Shown: positions 46,725 to 59,911, numbered from the stretch's first letter. The stretch is 64,000 nucleotides of DNA from Aspergillus flavus (GCF_009017415.1 NC_092409.1:2914001-2978000); one strand, 5' to 3'. Notes: generated from the letters alone by a model not told the origin. A program made the numbers and translations.

Positions 46725-46879
46725 TGCTGCATTTGAAGCCAATTTGGAGACAAAGAAACAACTATATCCAATCACTATTCCACATTAAAGTACATTGTCA
46801 TATTGAATTGGCTAGTCCGGGAATTTTCTATATAAGCGTACTGATGTACCCGTGTTTCAAAATACATACGCACATAGGC

Positions 46880-48457
46880 TCAATTGGTTGTTCCTCCTTC
46901 AACAACACTTTTCAGCACATCTGTCACAATTTCAAATTCCTTGTCTCCTTGAACTCTCCAATTGGAGATGGCAATTCGACAAGCCGGTCGCCCTTGCCAG
47001 GAGGTCCCAGAAACGAACATCTTAGATGTCTCGTTTATCTTGGCTGCAAGGACCTTATTCAACTCATCCTGCTTTGCGCTAAGCAGGACAACCATGAAAG
47101 TTTGGTCCATTAATTCCTCCTTAGTAGTAGCCTCCGGTAAAACATTGTACTCCGAGTGATCAAACAACCATCCGGCAATCATCCTGGCCAATCGAATTTG
47201 CTTCTTGAGCATAGACTGATACCCAGTTCTGCCATAAGCGACAAGTGAAGTGTAGACAGGGAGCGCCCTGAAGCGCCTGGAATTCTCTATACCGATGTTC
47301 AATGGCGAGGGAATTGAGGGAGGTCCGTTGCTATTCCCTGTCAGATAGGCCGCATTTGCATTCTGGAACACATTGAAAGCTTCATTAGGATGGCGACAGA
47401 GGAAGAAGCCACAGTCATACGGTACGTTGAGAAATTTGTGCCCGTCGCCTGCAATACAATCGGCCAGCTCTATGCCTGCAACTCCCTTTTTGATGGTAGC
47501 AAATTCTGGGCTGTCATCTAGAACGCGATTGAAAATTCCGAAGGCACCGTCAACGTGTAGCCAGGCACTGTACTTATCGCACAATCTCCGTAGTTCTCGC
47601 ATATCGTCGATGCTGGTCGTCGCGAAACGTCCAGTGTTGACTTCACCACAGGATAAAGCGACGATACTTGCCTTGTCTGGCCTTGCTAGTTCACGCTCTA
47701 AATTTTCCATATCAAAGAGGAGTGGATTACTTTCTTGACAAATGTTCTTAACATTTGCTCGACCGATTCCCAGAATTCCAGCTGCCTTCACTAGGGATGA
47801 ATGCGGTAATGTTGACAGAACCTGAATTCCTGACAATCCGGATGCCTGTATGACTTCATACAAACCATGCTCTCCAACGCTTTCTTCGGGGACTCCTGCC
47901 TTGCGTGCAGCGACATTCAGTACGTATTCCCTCCCACAGGCTAAGCCGAGGATGTTACTCGCCGTTGCTCCAGTGGTGAAAATGCCGTTATGCCAGTCAG
48001 CTCGCTCCAGGTGCAAAAGATCGACAAGGAGACCCAGAGCGTTGGATTCAACATCCGTGGCGATAGAATGGTCAGGCAGATGCACCTGAACATTTTGATC
48101 GTACGCAGATACAATGTTATCCGCAAATAGGGCCGCAGGTGTTATCCCTCCGGTGACAAAGCCATAGTAGTTGGGACTTATACTGCTTCCATTGAAAGCT
48201 GGGACGATGTCGTTCAGGATATGTTGTTTCGCATCCTCAAACCCCACTCCCTCATTCGCAAGACATGATGGTAAGCTTGCTCTTGCCCGAGCCAGATGAT
48301 TGGCACTAGGAAGGATACCGGATTTCCATGGTGTTTGAGTGATCTCCCATAATTGCTGTTGAAGACTAGCCTGCGTTTCTGCAGTGACCGTGACGTCTTT
48401 TAGTTCCATAGCAGTCATGACGCTCTTATCACTCATGACTGTTGCAAGGGAAGACAA
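46880..48457 (-). CDS. Group II pyridoxal-phosphate-dependent decarboxylase, single exon
   Basis: Amino-acid decarboxylase of the aromatic-L-amino-acid/glutamate decarboxylase family, 525 residues with no intron. The PLP-binding lysine is in GDGHKFLNVPYDCG. Preceding cofactor-site elements are GIFTTGATASNILGLACGR, ALSCGEVNTGRFATT and WLHVDGAFGIF. Substrate-pocket sequence is not diagnostic to me, so the substrate could be an aromatic amino acid, cysteine sulfinate-like compound or another. No signal peptide is visible, so it is probably cytosolic. A shorter start at MSDKS (residue 8) is possible. It converges with the kelch gene with about 155 bases between them. Confidence 0.9.
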   Translation of the reverse strand: MSSLATVMSDKSVMTAMELKDVTVTAETQASLQQQLWEITQTPWKSGILPSANHLARARASLPSCLANEGVGFEDAKQHILNDIVPAFNGSSISPNYYGFVTGGITPAALFADNIVSAYDQNVQVHLPDHSIATDVESNALGLLVDLLHLERADWHNGIFTTGATASNILGLACGREYVLNVAARKAGVPEESVGEHGLYEVIQASGLSGIQVLSTLPHSSLVKAAGILGIGRANVKNICQESNPLLFDMENLERELARPDKASIVALSCGEVNTGRFATTSIDDMRELRRLCDKYSAWLHVDGAFGIFNRVLDDSPEFATIKKGVAGIELADCIAGDGHKFLNVPYDCGFFLCRHPNEAFNVFQNANAAYLTGNSNGPPSIPSPLNIGIENSRRFRALPVYTSLVAYGRTGYQSMLKKQIRLARMIAGWLFDHSEYNVLPEATTKEELMDQTFMVVLLSAKQDELNKVLAAKINETSKMFVSGTSWQGRPACRIAISNWRVQGDKEFEIVTDVLKSVVEGGTTN

Positions 48458-48871
48458 CTGCTCAAGAAAAAGATGGTGCTTGTAGAATATGTCGACATAG
48501 GCCTGCCAACTGTAACCGGGGGTATATTATCTTATGCCAAAAATTAAAAGTTATATTTCTGTGGAAGGATTTCTTCCTGACATATATTAATGCAGAGTCA
48601 AACCCCGTGAGTCACCGTGAGCAAACACCGTGCCGTACGGCCCCCAGTTGGTATAGTGGTTGAATGGATTCCGTCGGGTGGACTAGACGTTAAGGGACTA
48701 GCCAACTGGCTGGCGCGCACAGACGGGCCTGCCTAAGGTTGCATTCTAAAGTCTCCACATTTATCCACTACGTATCAACAATCAGCTCTTGTCTTTCCAG
48801 AGAACGTCAATAACAGGTTCTTTGCTACTCCGAACACAGCCATAAAGATTACAGTCAAGGCACGAACAGCA
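48458..48871. other. Divergent intergenic region between the decarboxylase and the iminopeptidase-like gene
   Basis: About 410 bases, with both promoters. A tRNA A-box-like TGGTATAGTGGTT occurs at 48648-48661, but no tRNA fold follows. Confidence 0.5.
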
Positions 48872-50693
48872 ATGGCTGCCAAACTAGTAGACAAGAAGCT
48901 TCACAACGTCCCAGGTGCGTCTCTTGAGGGAGTGTGAGTGTAACATAGAGGCTGATACTGCGGGGAATTAGGGAAGCTCCGTGTAGCAGAACTGCTCTTT
49001 GACGTTCCAGTCAACTACAGCCGGCCAAATGATGGCACTTTGAGGCTTTTTGCCCGCAGTGTTCGGCGTTTGACGGCTTCATTTGATGCTCCAAAGGAGG
49101 ACAAGCAACTGCCTTGGCTTGTATACCTACAGGGTGGACCTGGTTATGGATGTCGACCTCCTCAGGAGAATGGCTGGATTGGCACCGCCCTTGACAAGGG
49201 ATACCAGGTGGGTAATAGTGATATCAAATCCAATTTTCTTTCCTCATCACGCAAATGTCCGTGTGCTCATAGGGTATAGGTTCTGTTTCTAGATCAACGT
49301 GGCACTGGCCTCAGCTCCACGATCAGTGCAGGTACCCTTGCCTTGAAAGGCAATGCAATCAAGCAGGCGGAGTACCTGAAGAACTTCCGAGCCGATAACA
49401 TTGTCAGAGATTGTGAAGCCGTTCGCCGTTGCCTTACCGTGGACTATCCCGAAGATAAACGTAAATGGAGTATTATCGGCCAGAGTTTCGGTGGTTTCTG
49501 CGCTGTGACGTATCTTTCTATGTTGTGAGTTACACTGCTAAACTGTACTATGAGAAGATAAACCTTTATGCTAATGAGCCTTGACACGACAAAGCCCAGA
49601 GGGGTTAGCGGAAGCGTTTATTTGCGGCGGATTGCCTCCTCTTGTCAATGATCCTGACCCAGTCTATGCACGGACATACGGTATGCATCCTTAGTATCTG
49701 TGTTTTCTAGTATTTCCCTCGGTTAACCCAAAGAAATGAAGAAAAGCTGGAGGAGCGAAACAAGGCCTATTACTCCAAGTTCCCTGAAGATGTTGAGAGA
49801 GTCAAGAGAATCATGCAGTATCTCGAGGAGAACGATGTTTCTGTTCCGTCCGGGAGACTGACACCCGCGAGATTCCAGCAATTGGGTCTGATATTTGGCA
49901 TGCACGGTAGGGAATATAATCTGTAATTCAATGGCTGTGATACTGACGTCTATAGGTGGCCTTGATAGTATCCACGGTAATATTTGATCACGCTATAGAG
50001 TAAGTGCAACTTTGGGCTAACACTCGTTAGAGCTTGTTCTGCGCGCCTGGAATGATCTCGAGATCTTTGGCTTCCTGACTCATCCTACGCGCACTTCAAT
50101 CGATGCCGCAGGTGGCTTTGATGGTGCTGTTATTTATGCCATTCTTCACGAATCTATCTATTGCCAAGGGTGGGCATTCCTTAAGCCGGTTCCATTTGGA
50201 TAACCTTATTTAACTGATAATCAACAGGCAAGCTTCAAACTGGTCTGCGGATAGACTTCGTTCGGCCAATGCGAACTTCAGCATTGATGCCAGCCGACCA
50301 GAGATCTGGTTTACGGGCGAAATGGTGAGATTTATCCGGAAGCTATGGATGATGCCACTTTAACTAACGGATACGTTGTAGATTTACAAGGACATGTTCG
50401 ACTCGTACGACGAGCTCAACGAGATCAAGGAGGCGGCAGACATCCTCGCAACTACCAAGGACTGGCCTGCGCTCTATGACGAGGCCCAGCTGGCGAAGAA
50501 TGAAGTTCCTGTCTACGCTGCTACGTACATAGATGACATGTACGTGCACTTCAGTCATGCCTCAAATACGGCTGCGAAGATCAAGGGTATCAAACAGTTC
50601 ATTACGAATACCATGTATCATAATGCTCTCCGAGCTAAGTCGGATGAGGTTATGCAGCAGCTTTTTGCCTTGAGGGACGACTCTATTGATTAG
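48872..50693 (+). CDS. Proline iminopeptidase-like alpha/beta hydrolase, nine exons
   Basis: Alpha/beta hydrolase of 447 residues in the prolyl aminopeptidase family (S33). Exons are 48872-48914, 48972-49207, 49280-49524, 49595-49680, 49742-49906, 49956-49976, 50031-50169, 50228-50324 and 50382-50693. Family hallmarks are LVYLQGGPGYG (oxyanion HGGPG-like), VLFLDQRGTGLS, and the nucleophile elbow GQSFGGFCAVTYLSMFPEGL (Ser in GQSFGG). A late ETYIDDMYVHF-type segment (here ATYIDDMYVHF) would supply the Asp, and the catalytic His lies beyond it. Exon 6 is only 21 bases. All joins preserve frame. There is no signal peptide, so it is probably a cytosolic peptidase releasing N-terminal proline or similar residues. 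Confidence 0.9.
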
Positions 50694-50869
50694 TGGGTGG
50701 TATTCATTCACTGTTATGCCATACGGGCTATTCTGGAATATAGGTTTTGGGCTGTAATAATGGCGCGTCTATAGTTATAATCCAAAACCTTGGTTCAGTA
50801 TATACAGGATAGTTTGTAATACCTTGAGATATAGACGTCATATATCTCAAATCTTAAGTAAGATGAATC

Positions 50870-53030
50870 TCAAAAGACCTATATGCAGGAGTCAGTCATA
50901 TCAGACCAGAAATAATAACTAACGCGAGATAACGTACCGCACCGCCGATAATGAACAGCCTCTCCTCCTCTTGTTGAACCCACTGGACAATTTTGCTCGC
51001 ACTGTGAGCTAAGGCATTCCTATTGGCGTTCGGACCAGCGACGCAGTAGAGTTGGAAAACCGGAGTTACCCATGCGAGTGAGGTTGAGGATTGTGAGACA
51101 CAATGGTGGACTCGAACATGAGCGTGCTTGGAATGGATGCTAGCATGGAGGTTATTGTATGTCGACATTAGTCTGTGAAATCAACGTCAGCCAACTATAA
51201 TTGGTACCATTAGGGACCCCCGTAAAAGATCTAATTGTGCTAAACAGACCTCCGACGTCGAGAGACAGACGAGAAATCAGGTTCATATGAGGACATGGTG
51301 AACTGCACGTTTCCTCGCGACTTGTACAAGAAATGATGCAAGACTGTCCCTGGCACAATATCGGTCGTCTTTGGTCGGCCCTTGTCAATGGCTTCTTTCA
51401 TGATTTTGAGGCTGCCGTCCTTTTCCAGTTGCTGAGAGTAGTGACGGTTAGTCAACCACAACAAATTGTATTTCACATATGAAAAGTGATTATCTTCTCT
51501 TACCTCAATGAAGGAGTTCCGCATCTCTTGTAACTCGAAAAACCGTTCTTTATCTGTACTGATTAGGATGACCGCAACGGACTCTTCTTTCGTCGCCGTG
51601 TCATCCGCAACGTTGCCAGCATCTTCCCTTAGATCAACGAAACTGACATACATGTAGAGGTAGCCACTGCTATTGAAGCCGGGTAAACAGACAGGAATCC
51701 AACTCTCTCCACCCCCAGCCTTCACAGCCTCTGCTTCAAAGACCATGTTGAAAATCAGTTGTAGATCACCAGGATGGAGTGAATGTTTCCTTGGTCGTAC
51801 AACGCTAACTAGCCGACCGCCTGCAACAACCAGACCATAGAGGAGGCTGTTAGTTCTAGTTTTAAGAAGGGCATTATTGATTGTCTGGCGGTGCGCCTTG
51901 CGGATTTTTAGGCACTCCAATGCCGAAAGGAGGGTAGACGGTGAACCTTTCGTGAAGCTGTCTGCCAATGTAGACAATAGAGTTTCTGAACCTTGTAGTG
52001 GTCTCTTGAGATCGGTAGAGGGTCGCACTGAGAAAAGATGTGTTAGAGAAGGGAGGGTTAAGGTCGATAAGATCTGCATATACAAAGCTTCTAGTTGAAG
52101 CTTAAGTTGAGTTTCACTTTCGAGAATCCGACTTATCGCCACTAAGTAGAGCGGTCCTTTAGCTACAATGACGAACTTCGTATCTCCAGCGGTAAAACTA
52201 TTCAGACGATCTTGCGAATCTTCATAAAACGATATGATGGTCTGGATGACACCGATATACGTGGATATCAGACCACCATCGCCATGTCGCGTCCATATTG
52301 GCTTTCCAGCAGCAGATAGGATAAGATAATGTTTCCGCTTGGACTTCCAGTTCTCAAGGACTAGTTCTGATGTCGAGTCGTGGATTAGCAACTCAACAGT
52401 TTCGTGGCTTTACAGAAGCTACACACCCTCGTTCTCTCCTTCGTCTCCAACATCCCCAACAGGTTCAAACTCTTCTGTAAAATCATCATCTACATCGTCT
52501 GCTTGGAACTCCGGAAATTGGAGCAGACCTGTGCTATCATGTTGCATGGGTCCAGACTCTGTGGCGACAAAGTCACTGAAGACATTCTCTACCTCACCAA
52601 AGTCCGTCTGCGGTACAGAGCTTTTGACACTTGCAGAATCAGCAGTATCGCTGCCTCTTGGACTAGCCAGGTGACTAAGACTTGCCTTAGCCCTCAGTGT
52701 CCCGGGTAGACCGCGAGCAGGGTAACTCTCTTTCCCACCATCATGGGAAGCAATGTCTGTCAGGGATACTGCTGTAGTAGCTCTGGACTGCAAGGCACTT
52801 TGAGTTGATTGCCGAAGAGTCCGAGAAGATGATGCCCCTTCGTCCAACAAATTTAAAGTATTCGGACGCGGGGGTAAAGGTGGCGGTGGCCCTTCGGGAC
52901 TGGTGCTGCGTTCTCTGACACTAGATGCTGCCATTGTGGGAGATGACTTTGAGGAGCAAGTAATGTCATCTTTGCTATCATCATTCCCACCAAGGGAGTC
53001 CTGTAGTTGGTTTTTAATCTCCGAGTCCAT
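50870..53030 (-). CDS. mon1: Vacuolar fusion protein Mon1, five exons
   Basis: Subunit of the Mon1-Ccz1 guanine-nucleotide exchange factor that activates Rab7 (Ypt7) on endosomes and vacuoles. Exons on the minus strand are 53030-52427, 52366-51504, 51431-51250, 51172-50938 and 50878-50870, giving 630 residues. After a disordered N-terminus come three longin-type parts: [22 protein letters not shown], the middle [26 protein letters not shown], and the C-terminal [22 protein letters not shown]...[14 protein letters not shown]...LFIIGGAVF. The final exon carries just Val-Phe-stop. It is supported by a good branch point and by the family ending GGAVF; without it the frame runs on to a longer, non-conserved end. 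Divergent from dopA. Confidence 0.93.
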
Positions 53031-53484
53031 GTTGATTGACTTGGGCGCATTGGCTGGTATGTACTACTTCAACCGCCAACAGTACCCTCATGTATGTATG
53101 TTATACGCGACTTAACAAAGGCGTATAAGACATGCTTGTCAGGGGTGATGTCATAGAAACATCCATCGATAATCGGCGATAGATTACCTAGTACAGTAGC
53201 GACGTGGCCGGCACTTGGAGTGAGGAAACGTTATGTGGGTTCGGCGGCTTGATTAAATAGTGGACTAAGTGGAGAAAGGCTGATTGATCTCCCCGTTCGG
53301 AGCTTCCAAAAGGCGGACGGTTAAGGCACCAAAAACATGTCCGCCTGGCGCTTGTTGTGGCTTCCGTGTCTTTACGCAGCAACAACCGCTCCAACTCCGG
53401 TCGCATTCTATTTTAATGCGCGAAATATGAAGAGGTGCAATTTTCCGACGAATACTTTATGATTGAATACTTGACGTGTGCACC
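53031..53484. other. Divergent intergenic region between mon1 and dopA
   Basis: About 450 bases with both promoters. No recognisable element or RNA gene was seen. Confidence 0.5.
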
Positions 53485-56400
53485 ATGAGCCTTGATCCGA
53501 GCTCGTTTCCGAGATCGAACTCCCCCGCAAGCTCCGAGAGCTCTCTTGCGCGATCCCGCTTACGAGGCAAAGAAGGTCTGCGCTCACCCGGCATCCCACG
53601 GTTGAAAACTAGGTTTCGAGGAGAACCTGCAGTCTAATGTCTATAAAATTGTGTAGAGAACCTAAAGAAGGATAAAAATTACCGTCGTTATGCGTCGAGC
53701 GTTGAGCGAGCCCTCTCTTTGTTCGACACGGCGTTGCAGGAATGGGCGGACTATATCTCTTTTCTAAGTCGGCTTCTGAAGGTGGGTTAATATTCCCCGA
53801 AAGACAGCTACACCTAGGTCGCTAATGATTTTCTACGCCAGGCCCTTCAATCTCACCCGCCTGACCTACCGATCGTCCCTCACAAGATTCTCGTCTCGAA
53901 ACGGCTCGCGCAATGCCTAAATCCTTCATTGCCGTCTGGTGTTCATCAGAAGGCACTTGAAGTATATACATATGTCTTTGGTTTGATCAAGGTTGGTGGT
54001 GTGACTTGGGTTATGTCGAGGAGCGTCTGTTAATGCTTCACTCTACTCTTAGCCAGAAGGACTATCGCACGATCTGCCATTGTATCTGCCCGGCGTCGCA
54101 CCTACCTTAGCATTCGCTTCACTTACCGTCCGCCCTCTATTCTTAAACTTGGTAGAGACATATATCTGTGGCCTGGAGCCATGGGCTATCAGACCCGCCT
54201 TGAAGGCGATCATCCTAGCCCTTCTACCCGGAATTGAAGAAGAAACCAGCGATGACTTTGACCCAACTCTCCGGCTTATCAATAAATTTCGCGATATCTC
54301 TAGCCAGATGGACACACAGAGGCCAGGTGGAGATGTCAACACAAGCGGTCAATACTTCTGGCAATGCCTTTTTCTCGCGTCAATCACTAGTCCAAGTAGG
54401 CGTTCAGGAGTGCTGGCTTACCTGAATCGCTATCTCCCCAAGTTAGGTGTCACGGACCGAAGACCAAGCAAAAGCAGTAGCGACGGCTCCAACGATATGC
54501 CACATGACATGCAGATGGCAGCAGACTCAGTTGTCCTCCCGGAACCTGGTTTACTTATTCGTTGTTTTGCATCCGGGTTAACCGACGAGCAAGTCCTTGT
54601 CCAGCGAAACTTTCTCGATTTGCTTGTGACGCATCTGCCACTGAGCTCGCCTATTTTGCAGTCTCGGATCACGGTTGATGACCTCCAAAGGTTACTCATT
54701 GCAGCTGTGGGCGTTGTAGCTCGAAGAGATATGAGTTTGAATCGGAGATTATGGGCTTGGCTTCTAGGTCCCGACCCTGCAAGCGACCGAACATCATTCG
54801 AGGCTCGGAATTCGATATCGGAAAACGCAGATGCATCCACTGGCAGTGGTCAAGAACTTTCACAATCCGAATACTTCCGCCAATTTGGACTTGAACCACT
54901 GGTGGGAGGTCTTTTAGAGATAATCGGACAGAAAACCGTAGTCCCCTCAGAGAAGACAAGGCCCTTCCGGATATCGTTGTCATTGATGGACCGATGGGAA
55001 GTCGGTGGGCACATAGTCACTGCAGTCTTTCTCCCCATTATTCGAAACGTTCAAGCTTTTGAGAAGGTAGCCTCCAAACCGCACTTTGACGAAGTTTTCC
55101 GCAGTGCCAGCGCCTTTTTTGATGGTGTCGAGAGCGGGGTGATTTTCTCGGAACTGCTCAAGTTGATAGATTGGACACCAGAGAGCCTTGATCGCGACAA
55201 TGGTCAGGTAATGGATAACCTTAGACTCGCTCAATTCATTCTGGAAAATTTCAATGTGCGAGAGGAGGACATGGTTCTGAACCATGTCCCGCTGCTGACC
55301 CTCTCGGTCCTTATCAAGATGAATGAGCTCTCTCCGAAAAATCATCCTAAAATTGCACATGATCAACTACGGCTTGTGTCGCAGGGACTCTTTAAAGTGA
55401 TAAGCTCTCTGACGGGCCTGCTTACAGAAAGGGCTTTCTCCAAGAAGTTGGCGTCTGAAAAGATAACCAAAAACCATCCGACTGATGACCTCAATATGCC
55501 TGAAGTTCTAGAGAAGATCCATGGTTTCTATAAGCAAAGCACCAGCAGCCTTGATCCCCATCCATTACCGTTCGCTTCTAAACAACTTGCGGAGCTGATA
55601 ATTAGCAAAGCCTACGAACTCGTGATATCAGCACTTGCGGGTGATAACGACATCGCATCTATACAGGAGAACGTAAACCTTCTTATTATACTGCTAAAGA
55701 AGCTTCCCAAGTCACGCATACCGCGCGACAGGCGGCTTTATCTTGCCATCTGTAACCGCGTTAGTGCGAATCATACTGAGCAATCTACTGCTACTTTCTC
55801 GGCTATCTCATCCATTGCAACCGGTGTCAAGAACTTATATTCTATCCAAAGTCCCGGCTTTTATATCAGCTATGAAGATATTTCTGATCTCATCCCGTCA
55901 CTTGTTAAACAGATTTGGCAATACCTTTCACCTTTGAGCCCAAAATTCCATGTGGAGGCAGTCCGCTGCCTGTGGCACTTACATTCAGTCTCCTGGCTTG
56001 ACCACCTTGTTGAGGCATCTATAACATCTCTGATGGTCAACTCATCCAACACGTCACGTCAACTCTTATCGGAGGAACAGGTTGGAAGGTACTTCGTATT
56101 GTGGAATCACAGCCATCATGGTGCCTATGAACTTCCTTCGAAGCACGCACAAGATTCGGCGCTGACCCAGGTTTCTTACCAATCTTCCCTGCTTGAACGT
56201 CCACTTTTTATTGTGTTAGACTCGCTCTCTCAGGCCCCTAACGAGGCCTCTGAGGTGGTCCAGCGTTGGCTCCAGGACCTGCCCTCAGTACACAAGTAAG
56301 CTCCCGAATTCTTCAAGTAGGCCCTTGCTTTTGGTATTTTTACTCAAGGATGAAATAGGGTCTTCCACATAGTTGTTTCACGGCTGGAGAGTCTTTTCAC

Positions 56401-59400
56401 CCAAGCTGATCCCTCTGTGGCAAATCAAACAAGCCTTTCCATATCTTCCGATGATTACAAGGAATGTAGCTATCTATTGGAGACGATTCATAACATCATA
56501 TCAGTCATCCCCCACAATGGGTGGGTTGCTTTACTGGCCCAGGCGTCAGCTCAAGGTGACAGACACCATGATGTCTCTGCTTCGGAAGGTAAGTTTCGTG
56601 ACTTCAATTCAACATGCCAAAACTCACAATTCCTGTAGATAACACCGGGACCCAAACATTACACTCATCCATATTCCACGCCATCCTAAGAATAGTTAGT
56701 GGACCGAAGACTACGGCACAGACAAGCTTCGACGAAGTCAAGTTGCAACAAACGTCCCTGCTTGTGATGCGTCAACTCCTGCTAGGCCCAGGAGCTGAAG
56801 AGGTAGCTGAGTCTGGAATTGACTCTCTTCTTGTTGAACGACTCTCTTCTGCATTGGATGAAGGCGGTAGCGTTGCTGTTCAAGAGGCCCTCATTGACAC
56901 TCTCCTTGCAGCCCTAAAAGTTCGGTTTGCTCAGGCGTACTTACCACAGCCCCCTCCTAGACCAAAACACCAGAGAGCCAGCTCACGTGAGCGCTTAACA
57001 AGTCCCTCTATTCTATCATTTACGAGCGACAAGGCTGAAAAAGCACCCCCAATCCCCACCATGCCACAACCTCCTCAGCAGCTCCTAGAATGTCTTCTCA
57101 AAGGTATCAGCTCTCCGAACTCGAGGGGCACCGTGGAAAAATGGACCATGTTGCTCTGTGAAGTGCTTCCGCTATACTCAGGATCTATATTCCAGATTAT
57201 CCTGATGCTAGTGGATTGCTTCTGTAAGGAGATCCAAATCGCGTACGCCAATCTGCAACTTTCATTCAAGCACACAAAAGGTTGGCCCGAGGATAGGTCC
57301 GAACATGCCACTATAGCTCTACTCGCGGGTCTTGAAACCTGCATTGCAACCGCTCATGACCGTCTTCTTGTGGATGAAGCAAATGTCACGGCCGTTAAGA
57401 GCCCAGACCAACCCCAGGGGTTCTTTGGAAATATGGTATCAGGAGTGTTTGCATCCGACGCCAGCCATGGTCGTTCAACGGCTGCAAATAATAGACTTAC
57501 TGTCTTGCTGTGCTTCCAAGATGCTGTGCGCCTGTGCTTTTCTATCTGGGCTTGGGGGGCCGTGGAGAGGAGTACCCTTCCTCAAGATGCAGAGTCTCTG
57601 GCGTCCTTCCAATATACATCTGTGCGTATGAGGAACCGCTCCCGTCGGATTCTCGAGCATCTATTCACAGCGGAGGCCCTTGAATGCCTTGAGACATTAG
57701 TAGAGATGTGGACGAAGACAGACAGTAATACCTCGTCTCTGATTTTCAGCCTGCTTCACACCCTGGACGGGTCTCGACCAAAAATTACAATCCCGGCGGT
57801 ATTTAACGCCATCTATACCAGGACGAATCCTTCCGCTCTAGACCCCAGTCGTAAATCTACTTTATCGTCGACTCTTACAGAAAATGAGTTAGCAGGGTTT
57901 TTAGTCACTTATGCCAGGTCTCTTGATGACGATGTTCTCGACGAGATTTGGACAGACTGTACTACCTTTTTACGTGATGTTTTGAGCAACCCATTCCCAC
58001 ACAGACAGATACTTCCTCGCTTGGTTGAGTTCGCCGCTATTCTTGGTGCGAAGTTGGAGAACACCAGCTTCGGTGAGGATCGTCGAATGAGGAAGGAACT
58101 TGGGGTGCGTGATCTATCAGTTGATGTATTACTTGTGCTAACCTTCGTAGGATGTACTGCTACGTTTGCTCACGGCAATATTCACCAGCAAGCCTCTGGG
58201 ACTGTCACAGGAGTCGGGCTTGTTAGGTCGAGGCTCTTTAGAGCATGATAATCTGCCAGCACCTCATATCGGACCTGATGACATGCTCAGCATCCTTGCT
58301 AGTTCCATGCCTGCCTTTACAATTACATTAGGTGACTCAGATCGTATTACTACGGCTGTATCAGGCATTTCTACCAATGTGATAGGACCCCTTTTGCGAT
58401 CGCGGCTTTTCCCCAACAACATCAGCCACAGCTTTATGGCACTCTTGCAACATATCGCAAAGGTTCCGGCTGCTGCGAAGATATGGAAGAAAGACATTGC
58501 GGATGCCTTTAATGATCCTAGATTCTTCAGTTCTCACCTCGAACTTGTGAAGGGTGGATGGATGAACCTATTACGACAATGGGTGCTTGCTGATAAGGAT
58601 CGATTATCTGAGCTGATGTCTCGGCTTCCACCCCCGAGCACTGCGGGCATTATGTTTGGTGTGGGCGCGTCTGCAGCCCGCCTAGATGCCGATAGGAAGG
58701 CACAATTGAACCTCCGTAGGATTACCCTACTGATCTTGTCCGCGAACAATGACTACTTCATTGGAGAACTACCTGGACTCCTCCAGAAGCTAGAAGATCT
58801 CCTAGGGGCTACTAGTTCATCATCGCCGTCATCCACGACTAGAGCAGAAATCTTCATGGTTCTTCGAGCTCTTGCACTAAAGAGTTCCACAACCGCGCTG
58901 GCTCCGTTCTGGCCGTTGATCAATACGGAGCTTCAAGAAGCGATTGCTGCCGTTCCGCTTGGATTACAGCAAGAGGTATACAATCCATATGCATTGTTGC
59001 AGGCGTGTAAGCTTCTGGACACGCTACTCGTCCTTGCCCCGGATGACTTCCAGCTACTTGAATGGCTTTATGTTACGGATACGATAGATGCCGTCTATCC
59101 ACCAGAACGCTGGGAGCCTATGGCCCTTGCGGATGAAATCTCACAGAGTTTTGGGACGCGCTCCGCGGCCGCAGACGGCCCCAGGGAGTCGAACGAGCTC
59201 GGTTATAGTGTGAAACAGCCGGGTCTAACAGCGGACTGGATCCGTGAGACGGCAAAAGATGAACTGATTGATCGGGTTCTTCGGCCTTGGTTTGAACAAC
59301 TCAGCATCCATGCTTTCGAAAGCACATACAGCATGAGCAGTCCGGGCTTGACAACATCTTACGATGATCTGTTGGCGGACCTATTCAACGAGAGTACCAT

Positions 59401-59410
59401 GGCAAATTAA
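53485..59410 (+). CDS. dopA: DopA/Dop1 (Dopey) family protein, seven exons
   Basis: Very large leucine-zipper/Dopey protein (about 1848 residues) that in fungi is needed for Golgi-endosome traffic and, in Aspergillus, for cell polarity and development. Exons are 53485-53575, 53657-53781, 53842-53991, 54053-56295, 56359-56588, 56639-58146 and 58211-59410. The Dopey N-domain is clear: NLKKDKNYRRYASSVERALSLFD, EWADYISFLSRLLKALQ, and VYTYVFGLIKPEGLSHDLPLYLPGV. Helical repeat segments follow, and the C-terminal conserved part begins PHIGPDDMLSILASSMP and ends SYDDLLADLF. The last intron is ambiguous: from the donor at 58147 both a 64-nt intron (acceptor CACAG) and a 46-nt intron (acceptor GCAAG) keep frame, differing by six residues. 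Confidence 0.93.
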
Positions 59411-59911
59411 GTCCTCCGTTTAGCTCTCTGGGCGACCATGGCGAACTCTTATATGTAATATATCCAGATACTGGGTACAGTTTCTTTCGTGTTCAAGATT
59501 TAAATAGTGTTGCAGCCTGTTGTGCAGCTTTGACCCCTTGCGGTTTTCGTCAGGCGTTTGGGAATTGCCTATTGGATCATATCCCAGGGATCTTTACGAT
59601 CGATGAATGAATAGACATATATTCATAGTATTTTCTTTTGAAAGTCGCGGAGTAATACTGTAGACAAGGATGGTAGTGAAGCGGATACCTTAGGCAGGGA
59701 TACATGCTTAACTTCGGGCCCGTGATGGTTAGCGACCGTCTCCACCCGAGCTTAAATGGCAAACACCAACGTCACTTCAAGCTTTACCGAACCTCCATCA
59801 CTTGAACTTGTAAGATCAGCTAGTCCTCGCTGTAATTTTCTTTTCCGGAATGTTCCTTGCTAATCTAAATATCAGACTTCTGGGGCATTTATGATCATGA
59901 GTGCTTACAGA
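59411..59911. other. Intergenic region, possibly with a 5' leader intron
   Basis: About 500 bases between two plus-strand genes. A GTAAGA donor near 59808 and a GCTTACAG acceptor at 59903-59910 would remove a leader intron just before the next ATG. This is unconfirmed. Confidence 0.4.

Noticed and set aside
48640..48720. tRNA-like A box (TGGTATAGTGGTT) upstream of the iminopeptidase-like gene
   Set aside because: No matching T-loop GGTTCGA or acceptor pairing follows at the expected distance.
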